Positions 8,812 to 17,719 of a DNA stretch of 64,000 bases are shown here, piece by piece. The notes under the pieces were generated by a model. It saw nothing but the letters and a program-made list of their open reading frames with translations, was not told the origin of the DNA and did not search any database. Made by a program: the position numbers and the translations under genes. The stretch's first letter is position 1. Each line of letters opens with the position of its first letter. This stretch comes from Nocardioides sp. (GTDB lineage: Bacteria; Actinomycetota; Actinomycetes; Propionibacteriales; Nocardioidaceae): NCBI GenBank assembly GCA_020636915.1, contig JACJWV010000006.1:160622-224621 (forward strand). Reading direction: 5' to 3'.

Positions 8812-9855
8812 TCAGGCGTCCGCGGCCGGCTCGGTCGCGCCGGGCGTGTCGAGGCTCGCCTCGGGCACCGCCTCGGGCCCGGCCTCGGGCTCGGCCTCGT
8901 CGGAGCGGATGTCGATCCGCCAGCCGGTGAGCCGGGCGGCGAGCCGGGCGTTCTGGCCCTCCTTGCCGATCGCCAGCGACAGCTGGAAGTCGGGCACGAC
9001 CACGCGGGCCGACCGGGCCGCGGCGTCGACGACCTCGACCGAGGTGACGCGGGCCGGCGACAGCGCGTGGGCGACCAGCTCGGCGGGGTCGTCGGACCAG
9101 TCGACGATGTCGATCTTCTCGCCGTGCAGCTCGGCCATCACCGCGCGGACCCGCGACCCCATGGGCCCGATGCAGGCGCCCTTGGCGTTGACGCCCGAGG
9201 CGGTCGAGCGCACCGCGAGCTTGGTGCGGTGGCCGGCCTCGCGGGCGATCGCGGCGATCTCGACGGTGCCGTCGGCGATCTCGGGGACCTCGAGCGCGAA
9301 GAGCTTCTTGACCAGGTTGGGGTGCGAGCGCGACAGCGTGATCTGCGGGCCGCGCATCCCCTTGCGGACCGAGATCACCAGGCACTTGATCCGCGTGCCG
9401 TGGTCGTAGCGCTCCCCCGGCACCCGCTCGCTGGTCGGGAGCAGCGCCTCCAGCTTGCCGAGGTCGACGAGCACGTCGTCGGGGTTGCGGCCCTGCTGGA
9501 TGGTCCCGGAGATGATGTCGCCCTCGCGGCCGGAGAACTCGCCGAACCGCACGTCGTCCTCGGCGTCGCGCAACCGCTGCAGCATGATCTGCTTGGCGGT
9601 CGTCGCCGCGATCCGGCCGAAGCCCTCGGGGGTGTCGTCGTACTCGCCGACGGTGTTGCCGTCGTCGTCGAGCTCCGCGGCCAGGACCGTGACGTGACCG
9701 GTCTTGCGGTCCAGCTCGACACGCGCCTTCTCCCGGGCGCCCGGCGTCTTGTGGTACGCCGTCAGCAGGGCCTGCTCGATCGCCTCGACCAGCACGTCGA
9801 AGGAGATCTCCTTCTCCCGCTCCAGCATGCGCAGGATGCTCATGTCGATGTCCAT
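8812..9855 (-). CDS. nusA: Transcription termination/antitermination factor NusA
   Basis: 347 residues, the short actinobacterial form. The N-terminal RNA-polymerase-binding domain (MSILRMLEREKEISFDVLVE) is followed by an S1 domain and two KH domains, with GACIGPMGSRVRAVM and AIGKEGQNARLAARLTGW marking the KH region. The tail is acidic and Pro/Glu-rich. Its start overlaps the rimP stop by one base (TGATG), which couples their translation. Confidence 0.95.
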   Translation of the reverse strand: MDIDMSILRMLEREKEISFDVLVEAIEQALLTAYHKTPGAREKARVELDRKTGHVTVLAAELDDDGNTVGEYDDTPEGFGRIAATTAKQIMLQRLRDAEDDVRFGEFSGREGDIISGTIQQGRNPDDVLVDLGKLEALLPTSERVPGERYDHGTRIKCLVISVRKGMRGPQITLSRSHPNLVKKLFALEVPEIADGTVEIAAIAREAGHRTKLAVRSTASGVNAKGACIGPMGSRVRAVMAELHGEKIDIVDWSDDPAELVAHALSPARVTSVEVVDAAARSARVVVPDFQLSLAIGKEGQNARLAARLTGWRIDIRSDEAEPEAGPEAVPEASLDTPGATEPAADA

Positions 9856-10361
9856 CAGGACTCCTCCTCCACCGAGACGTCGCCGGAACCGCCGGGCCGG
9901 TTGAACTCCACCTGCACGAGCGCCTTCTTGACGTCGGCGTACGCGACCTCGTGCCGCTCGCCGCTGACCTCGAGCGTGACGCGCTCCTCGCCGGGGTCGA
10001 GGACCCGCCCGGTGACGGCCGACCCGTTCGCGAGCGTGACCTTGACCAGACGGCCGGCGTTGCGGCGCCAGTGCCGCGGCAGCGTGAGCGGACGGTCGAC
10101 GCCGCGCGAGGTGACCTCGAGCGTGTAGGGCTGCTCGCCCATGACCTCGGACCCGTCGAGCACCCGGTTGACCTCACGGGTCGCCTCGGCCACCTCGTCC
10201 AGCGTGACGCCACCGTCCTTGTCGACGGCGACCCGCAGGATCCGGCGCTTGCCGGCGGGGGTGATCTCGACGGCCTCGATGTCGAGACCCAGGGCACGGA
10301 GGGGTTGGTGGAGCTCTGCCTCGATCCGTTCCCTGGTGGCGTCCTGGTTGGCGCTGCTCAC
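9855..10361 (-). CDS. rimP: Ribosome maturation factor RimP
   Basis: 168 residues. RimP acts in early 30S assembly. Recognisable signs are DGGVTLDEVAEATREV, LEVTSRGVDRPLT and the C-terminal Sm-like domain. It heads the rimP-nusA-ylxR-infB operon. The 87-bp gap before the divergent lipoprotein gene should contain the operon promoter. Confidence 0.94.
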   Translation of the reverse strand: MSSANQDATRERIEAELHQPLRALGLDIEAVEITPAGKRRILRVAVDKDGGVTLDEVAEATREVNRVLDGSEVMGEQPYTLEVTSRGVDRPLTLPRHWRRNAGRLVKVTLANGSAVTGRVLDPGEERVTLEVSGERHEVAYADVKKALVQVEFNRPGGSGDVSVEEES

Positions 10362-10448
10362 GGGTGGGCGACCTCCTTGTGCTGTTGTCGATCGTCCACC
10401 ATAGCGGCTGCGCAGCCGGCCGCGCGGACTCTGGATAGGGTCGTCGCC

Positions 10449-10883
10449 GTGTCCGCCGCTCCGCTCCTCCGCCGCCGCTCGGCCCTTGCCCTGGCCGCCC
10501 TCGGCGCGACCGCGGTGGCCGGGTGCGACGACGGCGGCAGCGAGCCTGCGGCCGGCCCGTCACCGACGGTGGACCCCGACACCGCGCTCGTCGACGAGGT
10601 GGTGACCGAGCTCATCCGGGCCGAGCGGGTCGCCACCGCCGGCGGACGGCTGGAGCTGGCCAGCCTGCACCGCGCCCACCTCGAGGCCCTCGACGGCAAG
10701 GCCCCTTCCGGGTCGCCCGGGCGACCGGTCTCCGCCGCCGTCGTACGGCGTCGCGAGCAGCACCTGCAGGCACACCTCGTCGACGCCGCCATGGCAGCGG
10801 AGAGCGGTGCGCTGGCGCGGTTGCTGGCCTCGATGAGCGCCGCGGTCGCGCAGCGGCTCGCCGTCGACGGAGCGACGCCGTGA
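10449..10883 (+). CDS. Small putative lipoprotein
   Basis: 144 residues from a GTG start with AGGG eight bases upstream. The signal peptide ends in a lipobox (LGATAVAGC), so the protein is probably lipid-anchored outside the membrane. The mature part is Ala/Arg-rich and likely helical, without a family I can name. It is coupled by a GTGA overlap to the DUF4439 gene. Mycobacteria also carry a plus-strand pair at this spot between proS and rimP, so the arrangement looks conserved. Confidence 0.75.
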   Translation: MSAAPLLRRRSALALAALGATAVAGCDDGGSEPAAGPSPTVDPDTALVDEVVTELIRAERVATAGGRLELASLHRAHLEALDGKAPSGSPGRPVSAAVVRRREQHLQAHLVDAAMAAESGALARLLASMSAAVAQRLAVDGATP

Positions 10884-11338
10884 CCGACGAGCGGACCGAC
10901 GACGCGCCTGAGGTGGAGGCGCTCCAGACGACCCTGGCTGCCGAGCACGCGGCGGTGTACGCCTTCGGCGTGCTCGGTGGTCGCACCTCACGGGCGGCGA
11001 CGCCGCAGCTGTTCGCCACGGTCTCGGCCGCCTACGCCGCCCACCGGGCGCGACGCGACCACCTGGTGCGCGAGCTCGCCGGCCAGGACGTGGACCCGGT
11101 CGCCGCGGAGCCGGCGTACGACGTCCCCCGGCCCCTGGACACCCCGGCGCAGGTCGAGCGGACCGGTCTGGACCTGGAGCGGTCCTGCGCGGCGACGTAC
11201 GCCTACCTGGTGGCCAGCTCGACGGGCGAGACGCGCCGGTGGGCGATCGCGGCCCTGAACGAGACAGCGGTCCGCGAACTCGCCTTCCGGGGAACTCCCG
11301 AGACATTCCCCGGAGGAGACGAGTACGCGGACCGCTGA
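10880..11338 (+). CDS. DUF4439 ferritin-like domain protein
   Basis: 152 residues from a GTG overlapping the previous stop. The pattern LQTTLAAEHAAVYAFGVLGG followed by helical repeats (AAHRARRDHLV, CAATYAYLVASS) matches the DUF4439 ferritin-like four-helix family. The role is unknown, and iron binding is not assured because few acidic/His ligand pairs are visible. It forms a two-gene unit with the upstream lipoprotein. Confidence 0.8.
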   Translation: MTDERTDDAPEVEALQTTLAAEHAAVYAFGVLGGRTSRAATPQLFATVSAAYAAHRARRDHLVRELAGQDVDPVAAEPAYDVPRPLDTPAQVERTGLDLERSCAATYAYLVASSTGETRRWAIAALNETAVRELAFRGTPETFPGGDEYADR

Positions 11339-11513
11339 GGCCTCACAGGCCGATGAGCGGCTCCCGCCGGGATGTGGGGGGACTGACGGGAGTACCGCTC
11401 TTGCAAAAGCATGCAACAGACCCCGGCGGGGCCGCGACCTCTCCCGTTCCTCACGTTTTCGCATTGCACAAACGTGCAGTCGAGCCGACCGTCGGGCCGA
11501 CGTCAGGGCCTGC

Positions 11514-12215
11514 TCACGACCAGCTGCGCACGATCTCCGCGACGTCCGCGAGGCGGTGGGCGACGGCGTCGGGCTCGCCCTCGGTGTGGCCCACCTGCTC
11601 GGTCGGGATGCGGCTGTGCGGCACGTGGATCGCGCGCATCCCGGCGTGGTGGGCGCCGTAGACGTCGTCGAAGAGCCGGTCGCCGACGTACACGCAGCGG
11701 GCCGGGTCGCTGACGCCCACCGCGTCCATCGCCGCGCGGAAGGCCTGCGGCGAGGGTTTCGTCCACGCGATCTCGCTGGTGTAGACCTCGCCGTCGATCA
11801 GGTGGGCGACCCCGTCGCGGGCGAAGAAGCCCTGGTGCCAGGCGCGCGGCCAGATCGTGTTGGAGAGCACGCCCACCTTGATGCCGTCGGCGCGCAGGGC
11901 CTCCCACAGCGGGCCGACCTCGGGGTCGGTGAGCGTGTGCGGCTCCCAGAACTCGTAGTAGGCCGTGAGCAGGTCCGGGTCGTGCTCGAGGCCGGCTTCG
12001 TCGAAGAGGTCGGCGACGGTCGCGCTCTGCTGGTGGTCGCGCGACCGGCCCCAGACGGCCTGGTTCGCCGCGTGCAGCCGGGCCTGCGACACCTCGACGG
12101 GGTGGTCGACGTTGACCACCGCCTGCGCGAGCGCGAGGGACTCCGCGTGGAAGTCGACGTCGTGCCAGCGGGTGAGCGTGCCGCCCCAGTCGAAGATGAC
12201 GGCGTCGACGCTCAC
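11514..12215 (-). CDS. HAD family hydrolase
   Basis: 233 residues from a GTG overlapping the proS stop. HAD motifs are visible: motif I DWGGTLTR (FDWGGT, with Trp-Gly in place of the usual Asp-Gly), motif II VGVLSNT, the Lys in WTKPSPQAF, and motif IV VGDRLFDDVYGAHHAG. The first motif lacks the second Asp of the common DxDGT. That Asp is the general acid in phosphatases, so catalysis may differ. Probable small-molecule phosphatase; substrate unknown. Confidence 0.85.
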   Translation of the reverse strand: MSVDAVIFDWGGTLTRWHDVDFHAESLALAQAVVNVDHPVEVSQARLHAANQAVWGRSRDHQQSATVADLFDEAGLEHDPDLLTAYYEFWEPHTLTDPEVGPLWEALRADGIKVGVLSNTIWPRAWHQGFFARDGVAHLIDGEVYTSEIAWTKPSPQAFRAAMDAVGVSDPARCVYVGDRLFDDVYGAHHAGMRAIHVPHSRIPTEQVGHTEGEPDAVAHRLADVAEIVRSWS

Positions 12216-13978
12216 GACCGCACGAGCCGCACCAGGTGGTCGACGACGTGGTCGGCGGCCACGTCCTCGCGCTCCCCGGTCCGCCGGTCCTTGACCTCGA
12301 TGGTGCCGTCCGCCAGGCCCTTGCCCACGACCACGATCGTCGGGACGCCGATCAGCTCGGCGTCCTTGAACTTCACTCCGGGGCTGACCTTGACGCGGTC
12401 GTCGTAGAGGACCTCGATGCCCTGCTTGTCGAGCTCGTGGGCGATCCGGTCGGCCGCGGCGTGCACGTGCTCGTCCTTGCCCGTCGCGACCAGGTGCACG
12501 TCGGCCGGGGCGACCTCCCGCGGCCACGCCAGGCCCAGCTCGTCGTGGGTGTTCTCGGCGATCGCGGCGACCGCCCTCGACGGGCCGATGCCGTAGGAGC
12601 CCATGGTGACCGTGACGAGCTTGCCGAGCTCGTCGAGCACCTTGAGGTCCAGCGCGTCGGCGTACTTGCGGCCGAGCTGGAAGATGTGGCCCATCTCGAT
12701 GCCGCGCGCGGTCTCGAGGACGCCGCCGTCGCCGCGGGGGCACGGGTCGCCGTCGCGGACCTCGGCGGCCTCGATCGTGCCGTCGGGGGTGAAGTCGCGG
12801 CCGGCGACCAGGTCGATGACGTGGCTGCCGTCGACGTCGGCGCCGGTCACCCAGCGGGTGCCCTCGACGACGCGGGGGTCCACGAGGTAGCGGATGCCGG
12901 ACTCGTTCTTCTCGCCCAGGACGCCGGGGCCGATGTAGCCCTTGACCAGGCTCGGGTGCTTCTTGAACTCGACCTCGTCGAAGGGCTCGACCTCGATCGG
13001 CTCCAGCTGGCCCTCGAGGCGCTTCTGGTCGACCTCGCGGTCGCCGGGGAGGCCGATCGCGATCGGCTCACGGCTGCCGTCGGGGTGCTTGAGGGTGACG
13101 AGCACGTTCTTGAGGGTGTCGCCGGCGTGCCAGGGGCGGTCCGCGCGCGGGAACGCCTCGTTGAGGTGGTTGACGAGCGTGTCGATCGTGGGCGTCCCGG
13201 GCGTCTGCTCGGCGTGGGCGGCGGGCGCGTCGTCGTACGACGACGGGGCGGGCGGGTGCACCTGGACCGCCTCGACGTTCGCGGCGTAGTCGCAGGTCGT
13301 GCACCGGACGTAGGTGTCCTCGCCGACCGACGCCTTCGCGAGGAACTCCTCGGACTTCGAGCCGCCCATCGCGCCCGACGTCGCCTTGACGATCACGTAC
13401 TCGAAGCCGAGGCGGTCGAAGATCCGGATGTAGGCGTCGCGGTGCCGCTGGTAGCTGGCCTCGAGGCCGGCGTCGTCGACGTCGAAGGAGTAGGAGTCCT
13501 TCATGACGAACTCGCGCCCGCGCAGCAGCCCGGCGCGGGGCCGGGCCTCGTCGCGGTACTTGGTCTGGATCTGGTAGATCGCGAGCGGCAGGTCCTTGTA
13601 GGAGCTGTAGAGGTCCTTCACCAGGAGCGTGAACATCTCCTCGTGGGTGGGGCCGAGCAGGTAGTCGGCGTCCTTGCGGTCCTTGAGCCGGAAGATGCCG
13701 TCGCCGTACTCGGTCCAGCGGCCCGTCGCCTCGTAGGGCTCGCGCGGGAGCAGCGCGGGGAACAGCACCTCCTGTGCACCGATGCCGTCCATCTCCTCGC
13801 GGATGACGTTCTCGATCCGCCGCAGCACCTTCAGGCCGAGCGGCAGCCAGGTGTAGATGCCGGGCGCCGCACGGCGGATGTAGCCGGCGCGGACGAGCAG
13901 CCGGTGCGACGGCACCTCGGCGTCCGCGGGGTCCTCTCGCAGGGTCCGCACGAACAGGCTCGACATCCGGGTGATCAT
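12212..13978 (-). CDS. proS: Prolyl-tRNA synthetase
   Basis: 588 residues, the bacterial type with an editing (INS) domain between class II motifs 2 and 3. Visible are SHRLLVRAGYIRRAAPGIYTWLPLG, the LLGPTHEEMFTLL region and RDEARPRAGLLRGREFVMKDSYSF (motif 2). An anticodon-binding C-terminus ends near VVVGKGLADG. The start MITRMSSLF is chosen, though the inner ATG at 13966 is possible. The HAD gene is coupled behind it. Confidence 0.95.
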   Translation of the reverse strand: MITRMSSLFVRTLREDPADAEVPSHRLLVRAGYIRRAAPGIYTWLPLGLKVLRRIENVIREEMDGIGAQEVLFPALLPREPYEATGRWTEYGDGIFRLKDRKDADYLLGPTHEEMFTLLVKDLYSSYKDLPLAIYQIQTKYRDEARPRAGLLRGREFVMKDSYSFDVDDAGLEASYQRHRDAYIRIFDRLGFEYVIVKATSGAMGGSKSEEFLAKASVGEDTYVRCTTCDYAANVEAVQVHPPAPSSYDDAPAAHAEQTPGTPTIDTLVNHLNEAFPRADRPWHAGDTLKNVLVTLKHPDGSREPIAIGLPGDREVDQKRLEGQLEPIEVEPFDEVEFKKHPSLVKGYIGPGVLGEKNESGIRYLVDPRVVEGTRWVTGADVDGSHVIDLVAGRDFTPDGTIEAAEVRDGDPCPRGDGGVLETARGIEMGHIFQLGRKYADALDLKVLDELGKLVTVTMGSYGIGPSRAVAAIAENTHDELGLAWPREVAPADVHLVATGKDEHVHAAADRIAHELDKQGIEVLYDDRVKVSPGVKFKDAELIGVPTIVVVGKGLADGTIEVKDRRTGEREDVAADHVVDHLVRLVRS

Positions 13979-14038
13979 GGTGAGCAGGCTACTGTCCGCG
14001 GACTGCAACCTTCCTCCGGGTTATGCCGTCCTCCGAGC

Positions 14039-14965
14039 ATGAAGACAGCGATCCTCTCGGCCCTGCTCACGTTGGCGGCCCCGTCCGTCACGATCCACCC
14101 GGCGCAGCTCGACCGCGGACCCGACGTCGCCGGGCCGCACGTCGAGGGGCGGACCCTCGTCGACGGGTCGACGCGGCTGACCTTCCACGACCCCGTGGTG
14201 ACCTATCTCGGACGGTCCGGGGAGCGGTACGTCGTGCACCTGATGACCCACAACGGCACCCGCCCGCGGGTGGTCGCGGTCGGCGGTGGCGAGCGCCGCA
14301 CGGTCCTGGCGCGCGGCGTCCAGGCGGCCGAAGCGGTCCTGAGCGACGACGGGAAGGACCTGCTGACGGGGCGCTGGCGCGGTCGGACCGGCACGGTTGT
14401 CCGGGTCGTGTCCGCCCGGACCGCCCGTCCGGTCGCGGAGCGGCACCTCCGCGGGGCCGTGTCGCTCCTGGACGCGGACGCGGGCTTGGTCGTGCTCGGG
14501 GGCTGGCGCCCGGCCCGGACCCTCACGTGGAGCTACCGCACCGGGGAGATGCACCGGGTCAACGGGCGCTCCGGCTACCTCGCGTCGATCTCGGCGGACC
14601 GACTGGCGTCGTACACCGGGGACCCGTACCGGGGTGGCTGCTCGGCGCTGACGACGCTCGACGGCCAGCGGTTGTCGCGGTCGTGCGCGGAGCGGGTGGT
14701 CGCGATCTCGCCGTCCGGCCACCGGGTAGCCACCGTCGGCCTGCTCGCCGACGGCCCCGGCTCGTCTGCGGCGCACGTGCGGCGGGCCGCGGGTGGCCGC
14801 GAGCTGGTCGAGTACCGGGCGCCGTACGTCTTCGGGAGGATCTCGTGGGAGGACGACCAGACCCTGCTGCTGGACACCCTGACGACTCGCAAGGTCGCCA
14901 CCGTCCGGTGCGTGGCCGAGGAGTGCGAGCGGGCCTCCGCGATCCGTCCCAGTCCGATCAGCTGA
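14039..14965 (+). CDS. Putative secreted beta-propeller-like protein
   Basis: 308 residues beginning MKTAILSALLTLAAPSVTIHP, a likely signal peptide. The rest is rich in beta-strand-like repeats of the form 'value, turn, charged residue' (LSDDGKDLLTGRWRG, ISPSGHRVATVGLLAD), resembling TolB/WD-type propellers, but I cannot assign a family. It stands alone on the plus strand between proS and the toxin-immunity genes, and a family A palindrome follows it. Confidence 0.7.
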   Translation: MKTAILSALLTLAAPSVTIHPAQLDRGPDVAGPHVEGRTLVDGSTRLTFHDPVVTYLGRSGERYVVHLMTHNGTRPRVVAVGGGERRTVLARGVQAAEAVLSDDGKDLLTGRWRGRTGTVVRVVSARTARPVAERHLRGAVSLLDADAGLVVLGGWRPARTLTWSYRTGEMHRVNGRSGYLASISADRLASYTGDPYRGGCSALTTLDGQRLSRSCAERVVAISPSGHRVATVGLLADGPGSSAAHVRRAAGGRELVEYRAPYVFGRISWEDDQTLLLDTLTTRKVATVRCVAEECERASAIRPSPIS

Positions 14966-15085
14966 GGGGGCGGCGCGGCTGGGGTCGTCGCGCCGTGGGT
15001 CGTCCCGCGCAACGTCATACGTCCTGGCTGCCCCGACGAGCTGGCTCCGCGCAACCGCCTCGGATGACCTCCGGCCGCGGACGCC

Positions 15086-15135
15086 GGGACGTCATACGGA
15101 TGGAGCGCTAGAACGCTCTGTTCGCATGACGTCCC
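15086..15135. repeat. Intergenic palindrome, family A copy 3 (degenerate)
   Basis: Inverted repeat between converging genes. Left arm 15086-15107 and right arm 15114-15135 match at 18 of 22 positions; three of the four mismatches would be G-U pairs in RNA. The loop region contains CTAG, as in the copies at 40064 and 60470. A lone half-site (AACGTCATACG) lies nearby at 15011-15021. Confidence 0.75.
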
Positions 15136-15141
15136 GCCGGC

Positions 15142-15441
15142 TCAGCCGGCGGTGGCTGCCCGGACGCGGTCGGCGATCTCCTGGAGCCAGGCGCGGTAGG
15201 TGCCCCCGTCGACGTCGGCCAGGTAATAGGCGCCCAGTTGGTCGATGACGAGGCTCTTGAGCTGCTCCTCGGTGTCAATCGTGCTCAGGACGCTGTCGAT
15301 CTCGTCCGGGAGCATGCGAGCACGTCGCGGCTCGGTCCTCATGAAGGATTCGAGGACCTCCCACTCGTCGGAGTTGTCGAGGTCCCAGTCCTGGTGGAAG
15401 TACGCACCGAACAACTGGCCGAGCGCTTCCAGTGTCTGCAT
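15142..15441 (-). CDS. CdiI-family immunity protein
   Basis: 99 residues. The opening (ALGQLFGAYFHQDWDLD) matches a family of immunity proteins for contact-dependent growth inhibition and related polymorphic toxins (CdiI_2 type). It probably binds and neutralises the toxin encoded 9 bp upstream. The ATG at 15441 is chosen over GTG 15444 because AGGAGG lies at the right distance only for the ATG. The toxin-then-immunity order is usual for such pairs. Confidence 0.85.
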   Translation of the reverse strand: MQTLEALGQLFGAYFHQDWDLDNSDEWEVLESFMRTEPRRARMLPDEIDSVLSTIDTEEQLKSLVIDQLGAYYLADVDGGTYRAWLQEIADRVRAATAG

Positions 15442-15450
15442 CACTCCTCC

Positions 15451-16812
15451 TCAGGGCTGTGGGAACGCCGTCAGGATATGGAAACCCTCGGGCATCGACG
15501 AGTCACCCAGCAGGACGATTCTCAATCCGTGAACGTCGGCGATCCGTCCGTCTCGCCAAGCTGTCCGGCCGGTGATGTCCCGGAGGTGACCATCGAGTCT
15601 GAGGGGGCCGTGGCCACCTTCATCCAACCAGCGTCGAACCTCGGCCTTCCGCATCGTGAGGAGCCGGTCGATCGCTCTCTCCGCATCGGCTTGGTTCGCG
15701 AAGGTCGAGGCATTCGGCAGGTGACGCTTCCTCGCCAGCCGTTCGAGGAGCTGCTCGTCGGATCGCAGGATGTGCTCGAGGTGGGTGTGACCGGGTGGCT
15801 TCTCGTGGATACGCAGCCAGCCATCTGGGCGGCGACCACGGAGCAGCTGGAAGCTGCCGCGCTCGGTCATCTCCATCCGTCGGGCGGCGGCGAGGCGGGA
15901 GAGGTAGGTGCGGGTGTCGCGGACGCCGGCGGCGACTGGGCGCAGGGCGGAGGCGGTGCCGCGGGAGAAGGTGCCCAGCGACTCCAGGATGCTGCGGACC
16001 CGGGCCGACGCCGCTGCCAGTCGGGCGGCGCCGGCCGCGCCGGCAGCGGGGGTGGCGGCGCCGGCGGTGAAGAAGTCGATCGCCCCGGTGACCACCGCTC
16101 CGATCCCCAGCTCCCACGCCAGCTGTTCCAGCAGGTCGAGCATCTCCTCGCGCTTGGCGTCGACCTGCTCGGCGTACGCCTCGCACGCCGACCCCAGCGC
16201 GGAAAGGTGGTCAGCCAGTGCCTCGATCCGGCCCCGCAGGTCCTCGGTCGCCGCGACCGCCAGCGGCACCTCCGGGGAGACCTCCTCCTCCAGTGCCGCC
16301 ACCGCGCTCGAGCAGTGCGCGGCCAGCAACCCGACCGACACCGCCGCCGACCGCCAGGTGGCGGCCGCGGCCCGCAGCCGCCCGGTGTCGGCGGTGGGCC
16401 AGAACACCCCTTCCAGCACCGCGAGCAACGGGTGCGCCCACCCCGGCAGCGTCGAGGGGCCCGCCCCCAGCGAGGACGGCGGCGCTGCAGGACGCACCCC
16501 GACCGCCCGGTCGGCCGGGGTCTCCGGCCCGGCCACGGTCTCGGCCCAGGCGTGGTTGTGCAGTGACGCCGCCGCCAGGTGCCCCAGCGATGACAGCGCG
16601 AAGGTCAGCTCTCCGGCCGCCTCGACGGCGACCGTCGCCGCCTCGTCGTACGACGTCGCGAACTCGGTGGCGGTCGAGTCGTCCCCCGCCATGCCCGCAC
16701 AGCCGCCGAGCCGGTCGGCCAGCGTCGTGCAGCAGTCTGCCGCCAGGTGGTTGCCCGTCACGTACGCCTCGACCGCACCCTGGTAGCCCGCCCCGGCGAT
16801 CGCCAGCCTCAC
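15451..16812 (-). CDS. Polymorphic toxin with C-terminal RNase A-like domain
   Basis: 453 residues. The N-terminal ~300 residues are Ala-rich and helical, with features of WXG100/ESX-type effectors, and include an Ala/Gly-rich hydrophobic stretch near residues 230-270. The last ~113 residues match the bacterial CdiA-CT RNase A domain: GHTHLEHILRSDEQLLERL, then STFANQADAERAI, RRWLDEG and ILTAFPQP. Candidate catalytic residues are His347, Arg358 and Thr448, spaced as I recall for the Yersinia CdiA toxin, with Phe450 where that toxin has Tyr. Predicted RNase used against neighbouring cells, neutralised by the adjacent CdiI-like protein. Secretion through a type VII system is inferred, and no ESX machinery lies in the window. 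Confidence 0.82.
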   Translation of the reverse strand: MRLAIAGAGYQGAVEAYVTGNHLAADCCTTLADRLGGCAGMAGDDSTATEFATSYDEAATVAVEAAGELTFALSSLGHLAAASLHNHAWAETVAGPETPADRAVGVRPAAPPSSLGAGPSTLPGWAHPLLAVLEGVFWPTADTGRLRAAAATWRSAAVSVGLLAAHCSSAVAALEEEVSPEVPLAVAATEDLRGRIEALADHLSALGSACEAYAEQVDAKREEMLDLLEQLAWELGIGAVVTGAIDFFTAGAATPAAGAAGAARLAAASARVRSILESLGTFSRGTASALRPVAAGVRDTRTYLSRLAAARRMEMTERGSFQLLRGRRPDGWLRIHEKPPGHTHLEHILRSDEQLLERLARKRHLPNASTFANQADAERAIDRLLTMRKAEVRRWLDEGGHGPLRLDGHLRDITGRTAWRDGRIADVHGLRIVLLGDSSMPEGFHILTAFPQP

Positions 16813-16924
16813 GAGGCCGACCTCGCGCCGAGCACGGTGCTGGTGACCTCGTCCATGCCTCGACGATGCCCGGCGCCGGACCCGACCGACACCCCGCCCA
16901 CGCGATCTGTGGAGAACCGCTTGC

Positions 16925-17719
16925 TCAGTCGCCGACGAGCACGGGCCGGGCCGTCACGACCTGAAGACCCTGCGGAGCGCCCGGGATGGTCACCGTGCCG
17001 CCGACGTCGCGCCACGCTCCCCCACCGACCCGGAACTGGGCGGCGTAGGTGGTGTCGACGCTCGGGCTCACCCGGCCCCGGCGCAGGTAGCGGTGCGTGA
17101 TCTCGAGGTCGGGGTACGCCGACCCGGCGCTGGTCGTCCACCGCGTCGACCCGTCCCCGAAGCGCCAGCCGTACCTCGCCGGCCAGATCCGCAGCTCCAC
17201 CCGCCGCCCCAGCAGCGTCACGGTCCGGGTGAACTCACCGTTGTCGGTGTAGAAGTTCGTCGCGAAGTTCACCAGCGTGCGGCCGTTGGGTGGCTGGACC
17301 TGCAGGTCGGACGCGGGCAGCGGCAGGCGCTGGAAGGCGGCCGCGACGAGGCCGGGGGTGACTTGGGGTTCGGGGGCTGGGCCTGCTTCGACAGGGCAGT
17401 TGGTACCTGCGTCGATGACCTCGCTCCCGATGAAGTAGGTAGTCATGGTCATGACGGTGCCGTCATCGCAGTGCGCCGGTTCAGCGCACGTCTGATCACC
17501 CCCGATGGCGCATTGGAGCGAGACCGTTGATGTAACGGGTGCCGTCACTTGCCCAACATTGCCGACGTCTGAGAACTCCGAGCCTGCCTGGTGCTCGTGC
17601 ACCGAGACGAAGTAGTAATTCGACCCGGCACCCACGTCTCCGCCGTCGTCCGCTTCAGCCACAGTTAGGCCTGCGACGAGGAGAAGCACCACTAAGCAGG
17701 TGACGCGCAGGCAGTTCAT
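16925..17719 (-). CDS. Secreted protein with PKD-like domain
   Basis: 264 residues with a clear signal peptide (CLVVLLLVAGLTVAEA). The C-terminal half contains a PKD-like beta-sandwich pattern (RYGWRFGDGSTRWTTSAGSAYP, then ITHRYLRRG). Function unknown. The start overlaps the DUF6318 stop by 4 bp (ATGA). The 5' two thirds have clearly lower GC than the window (for example about 57% at 17521-17580), hinting at separate ancestry. It lies just upstream of the toxin gene on the same strand. Confidence 0.72.
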   Translation of the reverse strand: MNCLRVTCLVVLLLVAGLTVAEADDGGDVGAGSNYYFVSVHEHQAGSEFSDVGNVGQVTAPVTSTVSLQCAIGGDQTCAEPAHCDDGTVMTMTTYFIGSEVIDAGTNCPVEAGPAPEPQVTPGLVAAAFQRLPLPASDLQVQPPNGRTLVNFATNFYTDNGEFTRTVTLLGRRVELRIWPARYGWRFGDGSTRWTTSAGSAYPDLEITHRYLRRGRVSPSVDTTYAAQFRVGGGAWRDVGGTVTIPGAPQGLQVVTARPVLVGD

